From assembly GCA_902618565.1 (NCBI GenBank), contig CACNAX010000007.1, positions 1 through 42,631 on the forward strand: 42,631 nucleotides of DNA, given 5' to 3'. The stretch comes from an uncultured Pelagibacteraceae bacterium (GTDB taxonomy: Bacteria; Pseudomonadota; Alphaproteobacteria; Pelagibacterales; Pelagibacteraceae). Shown here piece after piece: positions 1-7,196 of this stretch. The notes beneath the pieces were generated by a model that was not told the origin of the DNA, searched no databases, and worked only from the letters and a program-made list of their open reading frames with translations. Within the stretch, counting starts at the first letter, position 1. Each line of letters opens with the position of its first letter. The position numbers and the translations under genes are program-made.

Positions 1-1092
1 AAAGAAATTGGAGTAAATAATTTTTTTCAAAAAATTGATAATTTTGAGGGAAATAAATTTTTAGAAAATTTATCAAAATCCAAAGATGAAAATTTTTATG
101 GTGAGAGACAACAATATACTGAAATTGAAACTTTAGGAAAAATTAAACCAAGAGCCCTTAAAGTTGATAAAAATAATTCTGCAGAAATTTACAGATTTCC
201 TGAATTTAACATTGTCGAATTTACAACTAAAGCAAACGCTTTGGATTACGACTCAATGGACTCATTAAAAAACGCTACAGACAAACCATTGATAATTATT
301 AATGAAAGTATGCAGTTTTCTGCTGGTGTTAATTTAACATATACCATGAATTTTGCAGATAAAGGTGACTTTAAATCAATTGAAAAATTTGTCGGTTATT
401 TTCAAGAAACATGTAAACACTTAAAATACTCTAAATTTCCAGTAGTTTCAGCACCATCAGGTCTTACACTTGGAGGGGGTTTTGAAGTTTTAGTACAAAG
501 TAACTTTGTTGCTTCGCATACAAATATTGTTATTGGATTAGTTGAAACATTGGTTGGTTTAGTTCCAGCCGGAGGAGGATGTAAAGAAATGTTATGGAGA
601 TGGTCTCAAACAGAAGAGGCAAAAAATGACCCAGATTTTGCACCTTTAAAAGTTTTTGACATCATTGGTTATGCAAAAACTGCAACATCTCCAGTAGAAG
701 CCGAACCTCTAAAGTATTTAATCCCTGAAAATAAAAAAATTATGAGCAGAAATAGTCTATTAAATGAAGCAAGGAAAATTTTGGATCAAAATAAAGAATT
801 TACTCCTCCAATAGAATGCACATTTAATTTATCTGGTAAATCTTTAAAAGACAAAATGGTTGGTATGTTAGAAAAACTGTATAATGATAAAATTATATTA
901 GATCATGGAATGATGGTTGGAACAGAGCTAGCAAATGTTTTAAGTGGTGGTGATACAACTATAGATAAAACTCTTACAGAAGATCAGTTGTTTAAATTAG
1001 AGTTAGATGCTTTCATGAAATTAATTGAGACAAGTAAAACCCAAGATAGAATTAAACACACATTATCTACTGGAAAACCTCTAGTTAACTAA
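1..1092 (+). CDS. 3-hydroxyacyl-CoA dehydrogenase / enoyl-CoA hydratase, FadN-type, 3' part
   Basis: This frame is open from the first base of the window, so only the last 363 residues are present and the true start lies upstream. The visible part is the C-terminal crotonase-fold half of a two-domain beta-oxidation enzyme in which the 3-hydroxyacyl-CoA dehydrogenase domain comes first, as in FadN. Oxyanion-hole-like segments are visible: FSAGVNL at about residue 107 of the fragment, and GLTLGGGFEV about 50 residues later, followed by a VPAGGGCKEML stretch typical of this subfamily. The expected role is hydration of trans-2-enoyl-CoA and NAD-dependent oxidation of the 3-hydroxyacyl-CoA in the cytoplasm. 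The stop codon lies inside a 12-nt tail-to-tail overlap with the cyclophilin gene. The family is clear; the substrate chain length cannot be read from sequence. Confidence 0.85.
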   Translation, partial: KEIGVNNFFQKIDNFEGNKFLENLSKSKDENFYGERQQYTEIETLGKIKPRALKVDKNNSAEIYRFPEFNIVEFTTKANALDYDSMDSLKNATDKPLIIINESMQFSAGVNLTYTMNFADKGDFKSIEKFVGYFQETCKHLKYSKFPVVSAPSGLTLGGGFEVLVQSNFVASHTNIVIGLVETLVGLVPAGGGCKEMLWRWSQTEEAKNDPDFAPLKVFDIIGYAKTATSPVEAEPLKYLIPENKKIMSRNSLLNEARKILDQNKEFTPPIECTFNLSGKSLKDKMVGMLEKLYNDKIILDHGMMVGTELANVLSGGDTTIDKTLTEDQLFKLELDAFMKLIETSKTQDRIKHTLSTGKPLVN

Positions 1093-1728
1093 TAACTTTA
1101 GATTTTTAATATAATCAGGTTTTAATACATAAGTTGATTTATTTCCCACTTTAATTTTTTTTAAAGAGTCCATCCCTGCAATTACCTTTCCAATTGGAGT
1201 GTACTCACCTTGATATATTGGTATATCTATTAAAGTAATAAAAAATTCACTATCTTCTGTGTCGAATTGATCTTTCCTAGCAAAAGCCACAGAGCCAGCA
1301 TTAAATAAAAAATTACTACTAAGCTCAGATTTAATTGTTCCTAAACCAGACTTACCAGTTCCTACTTTAGAATAATTTAGATTAGATACATTTCCATATT
1401 CAATATCTCCAGCTTGTATTAAAGTATTTTCTATTACTCGATAAAAAGTTGAACCATTATAGGCACCTCTATTTATTAACTTCTTAAATCGATTTACAGC
1501 TTCAGGTGCAATTTTAGGATCCAATTCTATTAGAACGTTACCGCATTCAACCTCCATAATTGCAATATTCTGCTTATCTTTAAAATCAATGTTATTTAAA
1601 TTGATTTTTTTTACAAAAAGACATTTATTACTTAATATATAAAATGAACCTAAAGTTAAAATAATAAGCTGAATAAGAAAAATAAATAATATTTTTTCAG
1701 ATAGTGATGGTTTAATTTTTTTTATCAT
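1081..1728 (-). CDS. Membrane-anchored cyclophilin-type peptidyl-prolyl cis-trans isomerase
   Basis: This 215-aa protein has one hydrophobic segment near residues 13-33 followed by a cyclophilin domain from about residue 52. Cyclophilin-like features are the start 'MEVECGNVLIELDP', 'APEAVNRFKKLINRGAYNGSTFYRVI', a central 'SVAFARK' and 'SEFFITL', and the closing 'FTPIGKV'-like 'YTPIGKVIAGMDSL'. It probably catalyses proline isomerisation in the periplasm while tethered to the inner membrane. Its ATG follows the TGA of the upstream zinc-peptidase gene with no gap, so the two are probably co-transcribed. The loop usually carrying the catalytic arginine reads 'FYRVI', consistent with activity. 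Its last codons overlap the FadN-type gene on the other strand. Confidence 0.82.
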   Translation of the reverse strand: MIKKIKPSLSEKILFIFLIQLIILTLGSFYILSNKCLFVKKINLNNIDFKDKQNIAIMEVECGNVLIELDPKIAPEAVNRFKKLINRGAYNGSTFYRVIENTLIQAGDIEYGNVSNLNYSKVGTGKSGLGTIKSELSSNFLFNAGSVAFARKDQFDTEDSEFFITLIDIPIYQGEYTPIGKVIAGMDSLKKIKVGNKSTYVLKPDYIKNLKLLVN

Positions 1729-2460
1729 TCAAAAAATAAACTTTTCATCTATTTCTTTAAGACCATTAATTAAGAAATTTTTCTTCTTAGTTAAAATATT
1801 ATCTTTTTTAATTAATAAATCTATTTCTTTAAAGTTTGTTTTTAATAATGAATAAATTTCAGCCATATCTTCTTCAGCTGTGCTCATTGAATATTCTGTT
1901 AAAAAGCCTTTCGTAATTTCTAAATCTAAACCTAATAAATCAGTACATGTAGAACATGATGCGTAAGAAAAATCTTTATTATTAAGTTCACTCCATTTAT
2001 TTTTTTTAAAAAGCTCTGGAAAACTGTTGTCAATCATATGAAATATTTCATGATGGATCATTCTTTCGAAATAGTTTTGGTTAAATGTTAAGTCTAAGAT
2101 TAAAGTTCTGAATTTATTATCTGGTATACCTCCTGTATTAATGCCTGAAATTTGTAAGTTTTTGCATAGAACTACAAATTTCAAATTTATTTTCCTTAAG
2201 AAATTTGAGTTATAATCCCTCAGATTATTTTGAATTGTATTAAATTCACGATCCAAATCATTATTATTTATGCCGTTACATTTAATATTATTTGTATCAC
2301 CTATTACAAAACCTCTTTTCGATACCAAATATTTGATACCATTTAAATTATCAACCTTATGAACTTCTAAATTAGGAATTTTAATCAAATTATATATTGC
2401 ATCTGCATTTACATAAGAAAAATTAAAAAATAATAGAAATATTAATATAATGTATCTCAT
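1729..2460 (-). CDS. Putative secreted zinc metallopeptidase (HExxH)
   Basis: This 243-aa protein starts with a signal peptide (hydrophobic residues 3-17, cleavage probably near residue 19). An HExxH zinc site is visible as HHEIFH, with H137, E138 and H141. About 60 residues later the acidic stretch EEDMAE contains E201, which fits the third metal ligand or gluzincin-like helix seen in uncharacterised putative zinc peptidases. A CSTC pair at residues 169 and 172 could bind metal or form a disulfide. It is adjacent to a periplasmic prolyl isomerase, suggesting a shared role in the cell envelope. I do not recognise a named family and the substrate is unknown. The start ATG at 2460 is divergent from the next plus-strand ORF, leaving 53 nt for both promoters. 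Confidence 0.6.
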   Translation of the reverse strand: MRYIILIFLLFFNFSYVNADAIYNLIKIPNLEVHKVDNLNGIKYLVSKRGFVIGDTNNIKCNGINNNDLDREFNTIQNNLRDYNSNFLRKINLKFVVLCKNLQISGINTGGIPDNKFRTLILDLTFNQNYFERMIHHEIFHMIDNSFPELFKKNKWSELNNKDFSYASCSTCTDLLGLDLEITKGFLTEYSMSTAEEDMAEIYSLLKTNFKEIDLLIKKDNILTKKKNFLINGLKEIDEKFIF

Positions 2461-2513
2461 TTTAATAATTTTGATGATATTAGATATAATATGAATGTGA
2501 TAGGATTTATTTA

Positions 2514-2648
2514 ATGAAAAAAAGAAAAAGAAAAAAAAATATTAATAGAGATCATGAGTCAGTGCCTAAGATGTTTGCAAAAAAATACATATATTTCTAT
2601 TATCCCTTTTTCTGGATCATTCTAATAATATTCTTATTACTAAAATGA
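2514..2648 (+). CDS. Small 44-aa membrane protein, coupled to the ureohydrolase gene
   Basis: This short frame runs ATG to TGA for 44 codons. The N-terminus is a very basic lysine/arginine stretch (residues 2-8), and the last 20 residues are a hydrophobic, aromatic-rich single membrane segment ending in LLLK, which predicts a cytoplasmic N-terminus. Its TGA overlaps the ATG of the ureohydrolase gene in an ATGA arrangement, typical of translational coupling, and without it the 184 nt between the two flanking genes would be unusually long for this genome. The upstream region 2461-2513 is AT-rich with no clear ribosome binding site. The protein is unrecognised; it may simply be a leader ORF. Confidence 0.5.
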   Translation: MKKRKRKKNINRDHESVPKMFAKKYIYFYYPFFWIILIIFLLLK

Positions 2649-3598
2649 CAAAGTCTAAAAAACCTATTCAGCCTGTTAGTGGCACAGAAGTGCCAAGATA
2701 TGCGGGCCCCTCAACATTTGCAAGATTACCTGAGCTAAGGAATGTAGAAAGTTGTGATGTTGCTATTGTCGGAGTTCCATTTGATTCAGGCACTAGTTAT
2801 AGACCAGGTGCAAGATTTGGCCCACAAAGTATTAGACAAGCATCTAGACATTTAAGGACTAATTATCATCCTAATTATGATGTAGAACCATTCAAAGTAC
2901 AGCAAGTTGCAGATGCAGGTGACATTACTTGCAATCCATTTAATATTGATGAAGCCATCAAACAAATTGAAGTAGGAGCAACCGATTTATTAAATAAAGT
3001 TGGAGGAATAATAAGCCTTGGAGGAGATCACACAATTGCTGTGCCTTTACTTAGAGCAGCCAATAAAAAGAATAATGGACCCGTATCACTTGTTCATTTT
3101 GATGCCCATTTAGATACCTGGGATACCTACTTTGGAGCACCATATACGCATGGCACTCCATTTAGAAGAGCTCGTGAAGAAAATTTATTTTTAGATGATG
3201 CCTCTATGCATGTAGGTATAAGAGGTCCACTTTATAGCAGAGATGATATAAAAAATGATGAAAGCTTTGGATTTAAAATTATTCATTGTGATGAATTTCA
3301 AACAGAGGGAATTGATAAAATCGTTGAAAGAATAAAAAATAGAGTAGGTGATAATGCATTATATTTGTCCATTGATATTGATGTATTAGATCCAGCATTT
3401 GCACCAGGCACAGGAACACCTGAAATTGCAGGAATGACCACAAGAGAAATGGTAAACGTTCTCAGGGGTTTATCAGGCTTAAATTTGATTTCTGCAGATG
3501 TAGTTGAAGTTGCGCCTGCTTATGACCATGCAGAAGTAACTTCTCTAGCTGCTGCAACAATTGTTTATGAATTAACAAATTTATTTGCAAAATCATGA
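2645..3598 (+). CDS. speB: Agmatinase-type ureohydrolase
   Basis: This 317-aa protein has the full binuclear-manganese ureohydrolase signature: GGDHT with H129, DAHLD with D153, H155 and D157, and SIDIDVLDP with D244 and D246. The length and the closing region fit the agmatinase/guanidinobutyrase branch rather than arginase. The reaction is hydrolysis of a guanidino compound to an amine plus urea. It is followed after 20 nt by an aldehyde dehydrogenase, consistent with catabolism of a guanidino compound or a diamine derived from it. The exact substrate (agmatine, guanidinobutyrate, guanidinopropionate or another) cannot be decided from these motifs, so the symbol is provisional. The start overlaps the preceding 44-codon ORF. 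Confidence 0.82.
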   Translation: MTKSKKPIQPVSGTEVPRYAGPSTFARLPELRNVESCDVAIVGVPFDSGTSYRPGARFGPQSIRQASRHLRTNYHPNYDVEPFKVQQVADAGDITCNPFNIDEAIKQIEVGATDLLNKVGGIISLGGDHTIAVPLLRAANKKNNGPVSLVHFDAHLDTWDTYFGAPYTHGTPFRRAREENLFLDDASMHVGIRGPLYSRDDIKNDESFGFKIIHCDEFQTEGIDKIVERIKNRVGDNALYLSIDIDVLDPAFAPGTGTPEIAGMTTREMVNVLRGLSGLNLISADVVEVAPAYDHAEVTSLAAATIVYELTNLFAKS

Positions 3599-3618
3599 AG
3601 AAAGGATAATTTGCGCGC

Positions 3619-5052
3619 ATGATTGAAAAGAGAAATTTTTATATTAATGGTTCATGGGTTCCCCCAAAAAACCCAAAAGATATTGAGGTCATAAATCCAG
3701 CAACAGAAAAAAATTGTGCAGTAATTTCTTTAGGCAGTAAGGAGGATATCAATGATGCAGTTTTAGCAGCTAAAGAAGCTTTTAAAACTTGGGGATTTAC
3801 CTCTAAAGAAGAAAGATTGTCATTATTAGAAGTATTTTATTCTTTATATAAAAAAAGATGGAATGATATTACAGATGCAATTATTCAAGAGATGGGAGCG
3901 CCAAAAGACTTTGCGTCAAAACTACAAACAGGAACTGGTGCGAGTCATACAAAATCATTTATTCGTTATCTAAGAGAATTTGAATTCGAAAAACCTTTGG
4001 GAGATCATGCAAAAAATCAAAGAATAATATATGAGCCTAAAGGTGTGTGTGCATTAATAACACCGTGGAACTGGCCAATAAATCAAGTTACTTTAAAAGT
4101 CATTCCCGCATTGTCCTCTGGTTGTACTATGATTTTAAAACCTTCAGAATTAGCACCTTTATCGGCAATGATCATAGCTGAGTTAATAGATGAAGCAAAA
4201 TTTCCGAAAGGTGTTTTTAATTTAGTAAATGGAGATGGGGAAATAACGGGAGATGCATTAACAAGTCATCCAGATGTAAATATGATTTCATTTACAGGCT
4301 CCACAAGAGCAGGGGCTTTAATTTCTCAAAATGCTGCAAAGGACTTTAAAAGAGTAAGTTTGGAGCTAGGAGGAAAAGGTGCAAATATTATATTTGAAGA
4401 TGCTGATGCTGAAGCAATTGAAAGAGGTGCATTTAGATGTTTTAGAAATTCAGGACAATCATGTAATGCTCCTACTAGAATGCTTGTTGAAAAGTCAATA
4501 TATAATGAAGCGATAGAAAGACTGAGAAAATATGCAAATGAATTTAAAGTAGATGATCCAAATAAAAATGGAGAGCATATTGGTCCTGTAATTTCTGAAA
4601 CTCAATTCAATAAAATTCAAGGTTTAATTCAAAAAGGAATAGATGAAGGAGCAAAATTAGTTGCAGGGGGAATTGGAAAACCAACCGGATTAAATGATGG
4701 CTATTATGTAAAACCGACAGTTTTCGTAGATGTAAAAAATGAAATGGAAATTGCAAGAACAGAAATATTTGGTCCTGTTTTATCTGTTATTCCATTTGAA
4801 ACTGAAGAAGAGGCAATTAAAATTGCAAATGATACTGATTATGGATTAACAAACTATATCCAAACTCAAGATAAGGAAAAAGTACAAAGAGTTGCCAGAA
4901 AACTTAGATCTGGAATGGTTGATGTAAATGGTGCTGGTATTGCAGTTGATGCACCTTTTGGAGGTTTCAAACATTCTGGAATTGGAAGGGAAGCAGGTAA
5001 AGAGGGATTGCTTGAATTTCTAGAAGTTAAATCTGTAGGTGGTTGGAATTAA
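3619..5052 (+). CDS. NAD(P)-dependent aldehyde dehydrogenase
   Basis: This 477-aa member of the aldehyde dehydrogenase superfamily has the expected landmarks: TPWNWP near residue 150, the FTGS turn of the Rossmann domain, the general base in LELGGK (E249) and the catalytic cysteine in SGQSCNAPTR (C282). The carboxy region EIFGPVLSVIPF and PFGGFKHSGIGRE is also standard. It oxidises an aldehyde to a carboxylic acid in the cytoplasm. It lies 20 nt after the ureohydrolase with a purine-rich AAGAAAGGA upstream, so an aminoaldehyde or guanidinoaldehyde is plausible, but the active-site context does not fix the substrate. Its TAA overlaps the argE stop on the other strand by 4 nt (TTAA). Confidence 0.85.
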   Translation: MIEKRNFYINGSWVPPKNPKDIEVINPATEKNCAVISLGSKEDINDAVLAAKEAFKTWGFTSKEERLSLLEVFYSLYKKRWNDITDAIIQEMGAPKDFASKLQTGTGASHTKSFIRYLREFEFEKPLGDHAKNQRIIYEPKGVCALITPWNWPINQVTLKVIPALSSGCTMILKPSELAPLSAMIIAELIDEAKFPKGVFNLVNGDGEITGDALTSHPDVNMISFTGSTRAGALISQNAAKDFKRVSLELGGKGANIIFEDADAEAIERGAFRCFRNSGQSCNAPTRMLVEKSIYNEAIERLRKYANEFKVDDPNKNGEHIGPVISETQFNKIQGLIQKGIDEGAKLVAGGIGKPTGLNDGYYVKPTVFVDVKNEMEIARTEIFGPVLSVIPFETEEEAIKIANDTDYGLTNYIQTQDKEKVQRVARKLRSGMVDVNGAGIAVDAPFGGFKHSGIGREAGKEGLLEFLEVKSVGGWN

Positions 5053-6236
5053 TTTATAGATTTATCTTTTACACCTTTTAAAAAGTCTAGACATTTCTTT
5101 AATTCATTAAGTTCTATATATTCATCAATTTTGTGAGCCTGTTCAATCGAACCTGGTCCACAAACTACAGTGCTAATACCAACTTCTTGAAAGAGTCCAG
5201 CCTCTGTTCCAAATGAAACAGCTTCTCTTGAATTGTCACCAGTTATACTAGAAACGAATTCACAAGCCTCAGAATCGTTCAATCTATTAAATCCAACTAC
5301 TTCGCCTATAATTTCTTTTTTAATATAAGCATCTGAAAAAACTTTTTTCATTTCTGGCAATAATTCTTTATCAACATAATCGTCTATTATTTGATTTACA
5401 AAATCTCCATCTTCTCTTACCACTGGTCTAGTTTCCCATTCAACTTTACATTTATCAGCGATAACATTATGAGCTATACCACCTGAAACTCCACCAACTG
5501 ATAATGTAGAATATGGTGGATTAAATATACAATCTTTAGGAGCTCTTTCTTTTAGTTTTGATCTAATTTCTAATAACTTATTTACATATCTCGATGCATA
5601 TTCAACTGCATTAACACCTTGGCCTGGTTTAGAACTATGACCAGCTAAACCTCCAAAGTGAACTGTATATTCATTCATACCTTTATGGGCATCAATGATT
5701 TTCATATTGGTTGGTTCACCAATAATGCAAATTCCATCTTTAATATCTCTTTTTTTTAATTCTTTTAATAATAATGGTGCACCAATGCATGCAGTTTCTT
5801 CGTCGAATGTAAATGAAAAGTGAATGTCTCTATCTAAATTATTTTCTTTAAATACAGGAGCATATGCTAGAGCACATGCAATAAAACCTTTCATATCACA
5901 AGAACCTCTCCCAAATAATTTCTCATTTTTTATAGTTGCAACAAATGGATCAGTAGACCAGCCTTTTGAAACTGGGACTACATCTGTATGACCTGAAAGA
6001 ATAATAGGTTTTTTATCATTTCCATTTTTAGATTTTAAAGAAGCAAAAAGATTAACTCTTTTTTTATCACCATCAAAAATTCTAAATGAAGTTGCTCCTA
6101 AATTTTTTAAAATATCATCACAATAATTAATGAGACTATTATTATCGTTTCCAGAAATAGTTTTGAAAGCAATCAAATCTGTCAATATTCGTATCGAATC
6201 TTTATAAATTTTATCAGGATTATTTTCTGTACTCAT
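5049..6236 (-). CDS. argE: Acetylornithine deacetylase (M20 peptidase family)
   Basis: This 395-aa M20 family protein has zinc-site motifs in order: SGHTDVVP (H83, D85), GRGSCDMKGF (D114), DEETACIGA with a catalytic and a metal-binding glutamate at 146-147, then a GEPTNMK segment and a late QAHKIDEYI histidine. The overall length and the GTEAGLFQ...CGPG ending match proteobacterial ArgE, which releases acetate from N-acetylornithine in arginine synthesis. Other M20 amidohydrolases such as succinyl-diaminopimelate desuccinylase are less likely. It is transcribed toward the aldehyde dehydrogenase and divergently from csaA, with only 25 nt between the two starts. Confidence 0.83.
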   Translation of the reverse strand: MSTENNPDKIYKDSIRILTDLIAFKTISGNDNNSLINYCDDILKNLGATSFRIFDGDKKRVNLFASLKSKNGNDKKPIILSGHTDVVPVSKGWSTDPFVATIKNEKLFGRGSCDMKGFIACALAYAPVFKENNLDRDIHFSFTFDEETACIGAPLLLKELKKRDIKDGICIIGEPTNMKIIDAHKGMNEYTVHFGGLAGHSSKPGQGVNAVEYASRYVNKLLEIRSKLKERAPKDCIFNPPYSTLSVGGVSGGIAHNVIADKCKVEWETRPVVREDGDFVNQIIDDYVDKELLPEMKKVFSDAYIKKEIIGEVVGFNRLNDSEACEFVSSITGDNSREAVSFGTEAGLFQEVGISTVVCGPGSIEQAHKIDEYIELNELKKCLDFLKGVKDKSIN

Positions 6237-6261
6237 TTACAAATCATTATATATTAAATTT

Positions 6262-6603
6262 ATGAAAGAACAAATTACGTATGAAGATTTTGATAAAGTA
6301 GATATTAGATTAGGAACAATTATTTCTGTAAGAAAAAATGAAAAAGCAAGAAAACCTTCATTAGTTGTAGAAGTTGATTTTGGAGAAAAGATAGGGATAA
6401 AACAATCTTCAGCTCAAATTACTCATTATTATAACGAAGAGAATCTTAAAGGAAAACAAGTAATCGGTGTTTGTAATTTTGCAGAAAAAAATATTGCTGG
6501 AGTTGTTTCGCAAGTATTAATTCTTGGAGCTATAGATGCAGAGGGTAGAGTAACTTTAGTTCATCCATCTCAAGAAGCAGAGAATGGATTACCGATTGCT
6601 TAA
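6262..6603 (+). CDS. csaA: CsaA-like tRNA-binding-domain protein
   Basis: This 113-aa protein consists of one OB-fold tRNA-binding domain, with the characteristic 'DFDKVDIRLGTI' opening, 'KPSLVVEVDFGEKIGIKQSSAQIT' and 'GKQVIGVCNF' and an ending around 'HPSQEAENG'. This is the CsaA family, a small dimeric protein reported to bind tRNA and to have chaperone or export-related activity. Its TAA is directly followed by the ATG of the LysE-type exporter with no spacer, so the two are co-transcribed. It starts the long plus-strand run that continues to 13673. Confidence 0.83.
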   Translation: MKEQITYEDFDKVDIRLGTIISVRKNEKARKPSLVVEVDFGEKIGIKQSSAQITHYYNEENLKGKQVIGVCNFAEKNIAGVVSQVLILGAIDAEGRVTLVHPSQEAENGLPIA

Positions 6604-7194
6604 ATGCATCCAGAACTATTATCATTAAGTTTATTTTTTTTTGTTACCAGTTGTTCGCCTGGTCCAAATAATATTGTTGCATCTCATTCAGGTTTTAATC
6701 ATGGAGTAAAAAAAACTATACCTCTAATGTTAGGTGTTATATTTGGTTTTACTTCAATGTTATCTTTAGTCAATTTTGGGCTAATTAACATTTTTAAATT
6801 ATACCCAATAATTCAAAAAATTTTAGTTTTTACAGGCTCTGCATTTCTAGTTTACTTGGCTTACAGAATTTCATTTTCTAAATCATCAAATCAAAAAGAA
6901 AAACTTGAACCTGTAAAATTTATAGAAACATTTCTTTTTCAATTCTTAAATCCTAAAGGAGTAATCGTTGCAATTATTGCAGTATCAACTTACATCGAAT
7001 CTGGAGATAACTTTTTTACTTATTCCTTCTGGCTCCTAACTTCTGCCTTTTTTTTTGCTATATTTAGCATCCTATTTTGGACTTTAATTGGTAAATTTAT
7101 GAGAAAATTCGCGACAAATGAGAAATTTATTAAATGGTTCAATTATGTTATGTCAGCGCTTTTATTAGGCTGCATAGCTACATTTTATTATTAA
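6604..7194 (+). CDS. LysE/RhtB family amino-acid exporter
   Basis: This 196-aa inner-membrane protein has the LysE-family signature SPGPNN near residues 18-23, followed by about five more hydrophobic segments and the 'FLNPKGVIVAI' motif around residue 117. The family exports amino acids or related metabolites by proton exchange. The substrate is not readable from the sequence. It begins directly after the csaA stop codon and ends 2 nt before the aconitase start, so it is embedded in a housekeeping operon rather than next to a LysR-type regulator as is common for this family. Confidence 0.85.
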   Translation: MHPELLSLSLFFFVTSCSPGPNNIVASHSGFNHGVKKTIPLMLGVIFGFTSMLSLVNFGLINIFKLYPIIQKILVFTGSAFLVYLAYRISFSKSSNQKEKLEPVKFIETFLFQFLNPKGVIVAIIAVSTYIESGDNFFTYSFWLLTSAFFFAIFSILFWTLIGKFMRKFATNEKFIKWFNYVMSALLLGCIATFYY

Positions 7195-7196
7195 AT

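Noticed and set aside
7134..7196. Upstream start for aconitase at 7134
   Set aside because: It lies inside the LysE gene and adds 21 residues not typical of AcnA; the ATG at 7197 is better placed.
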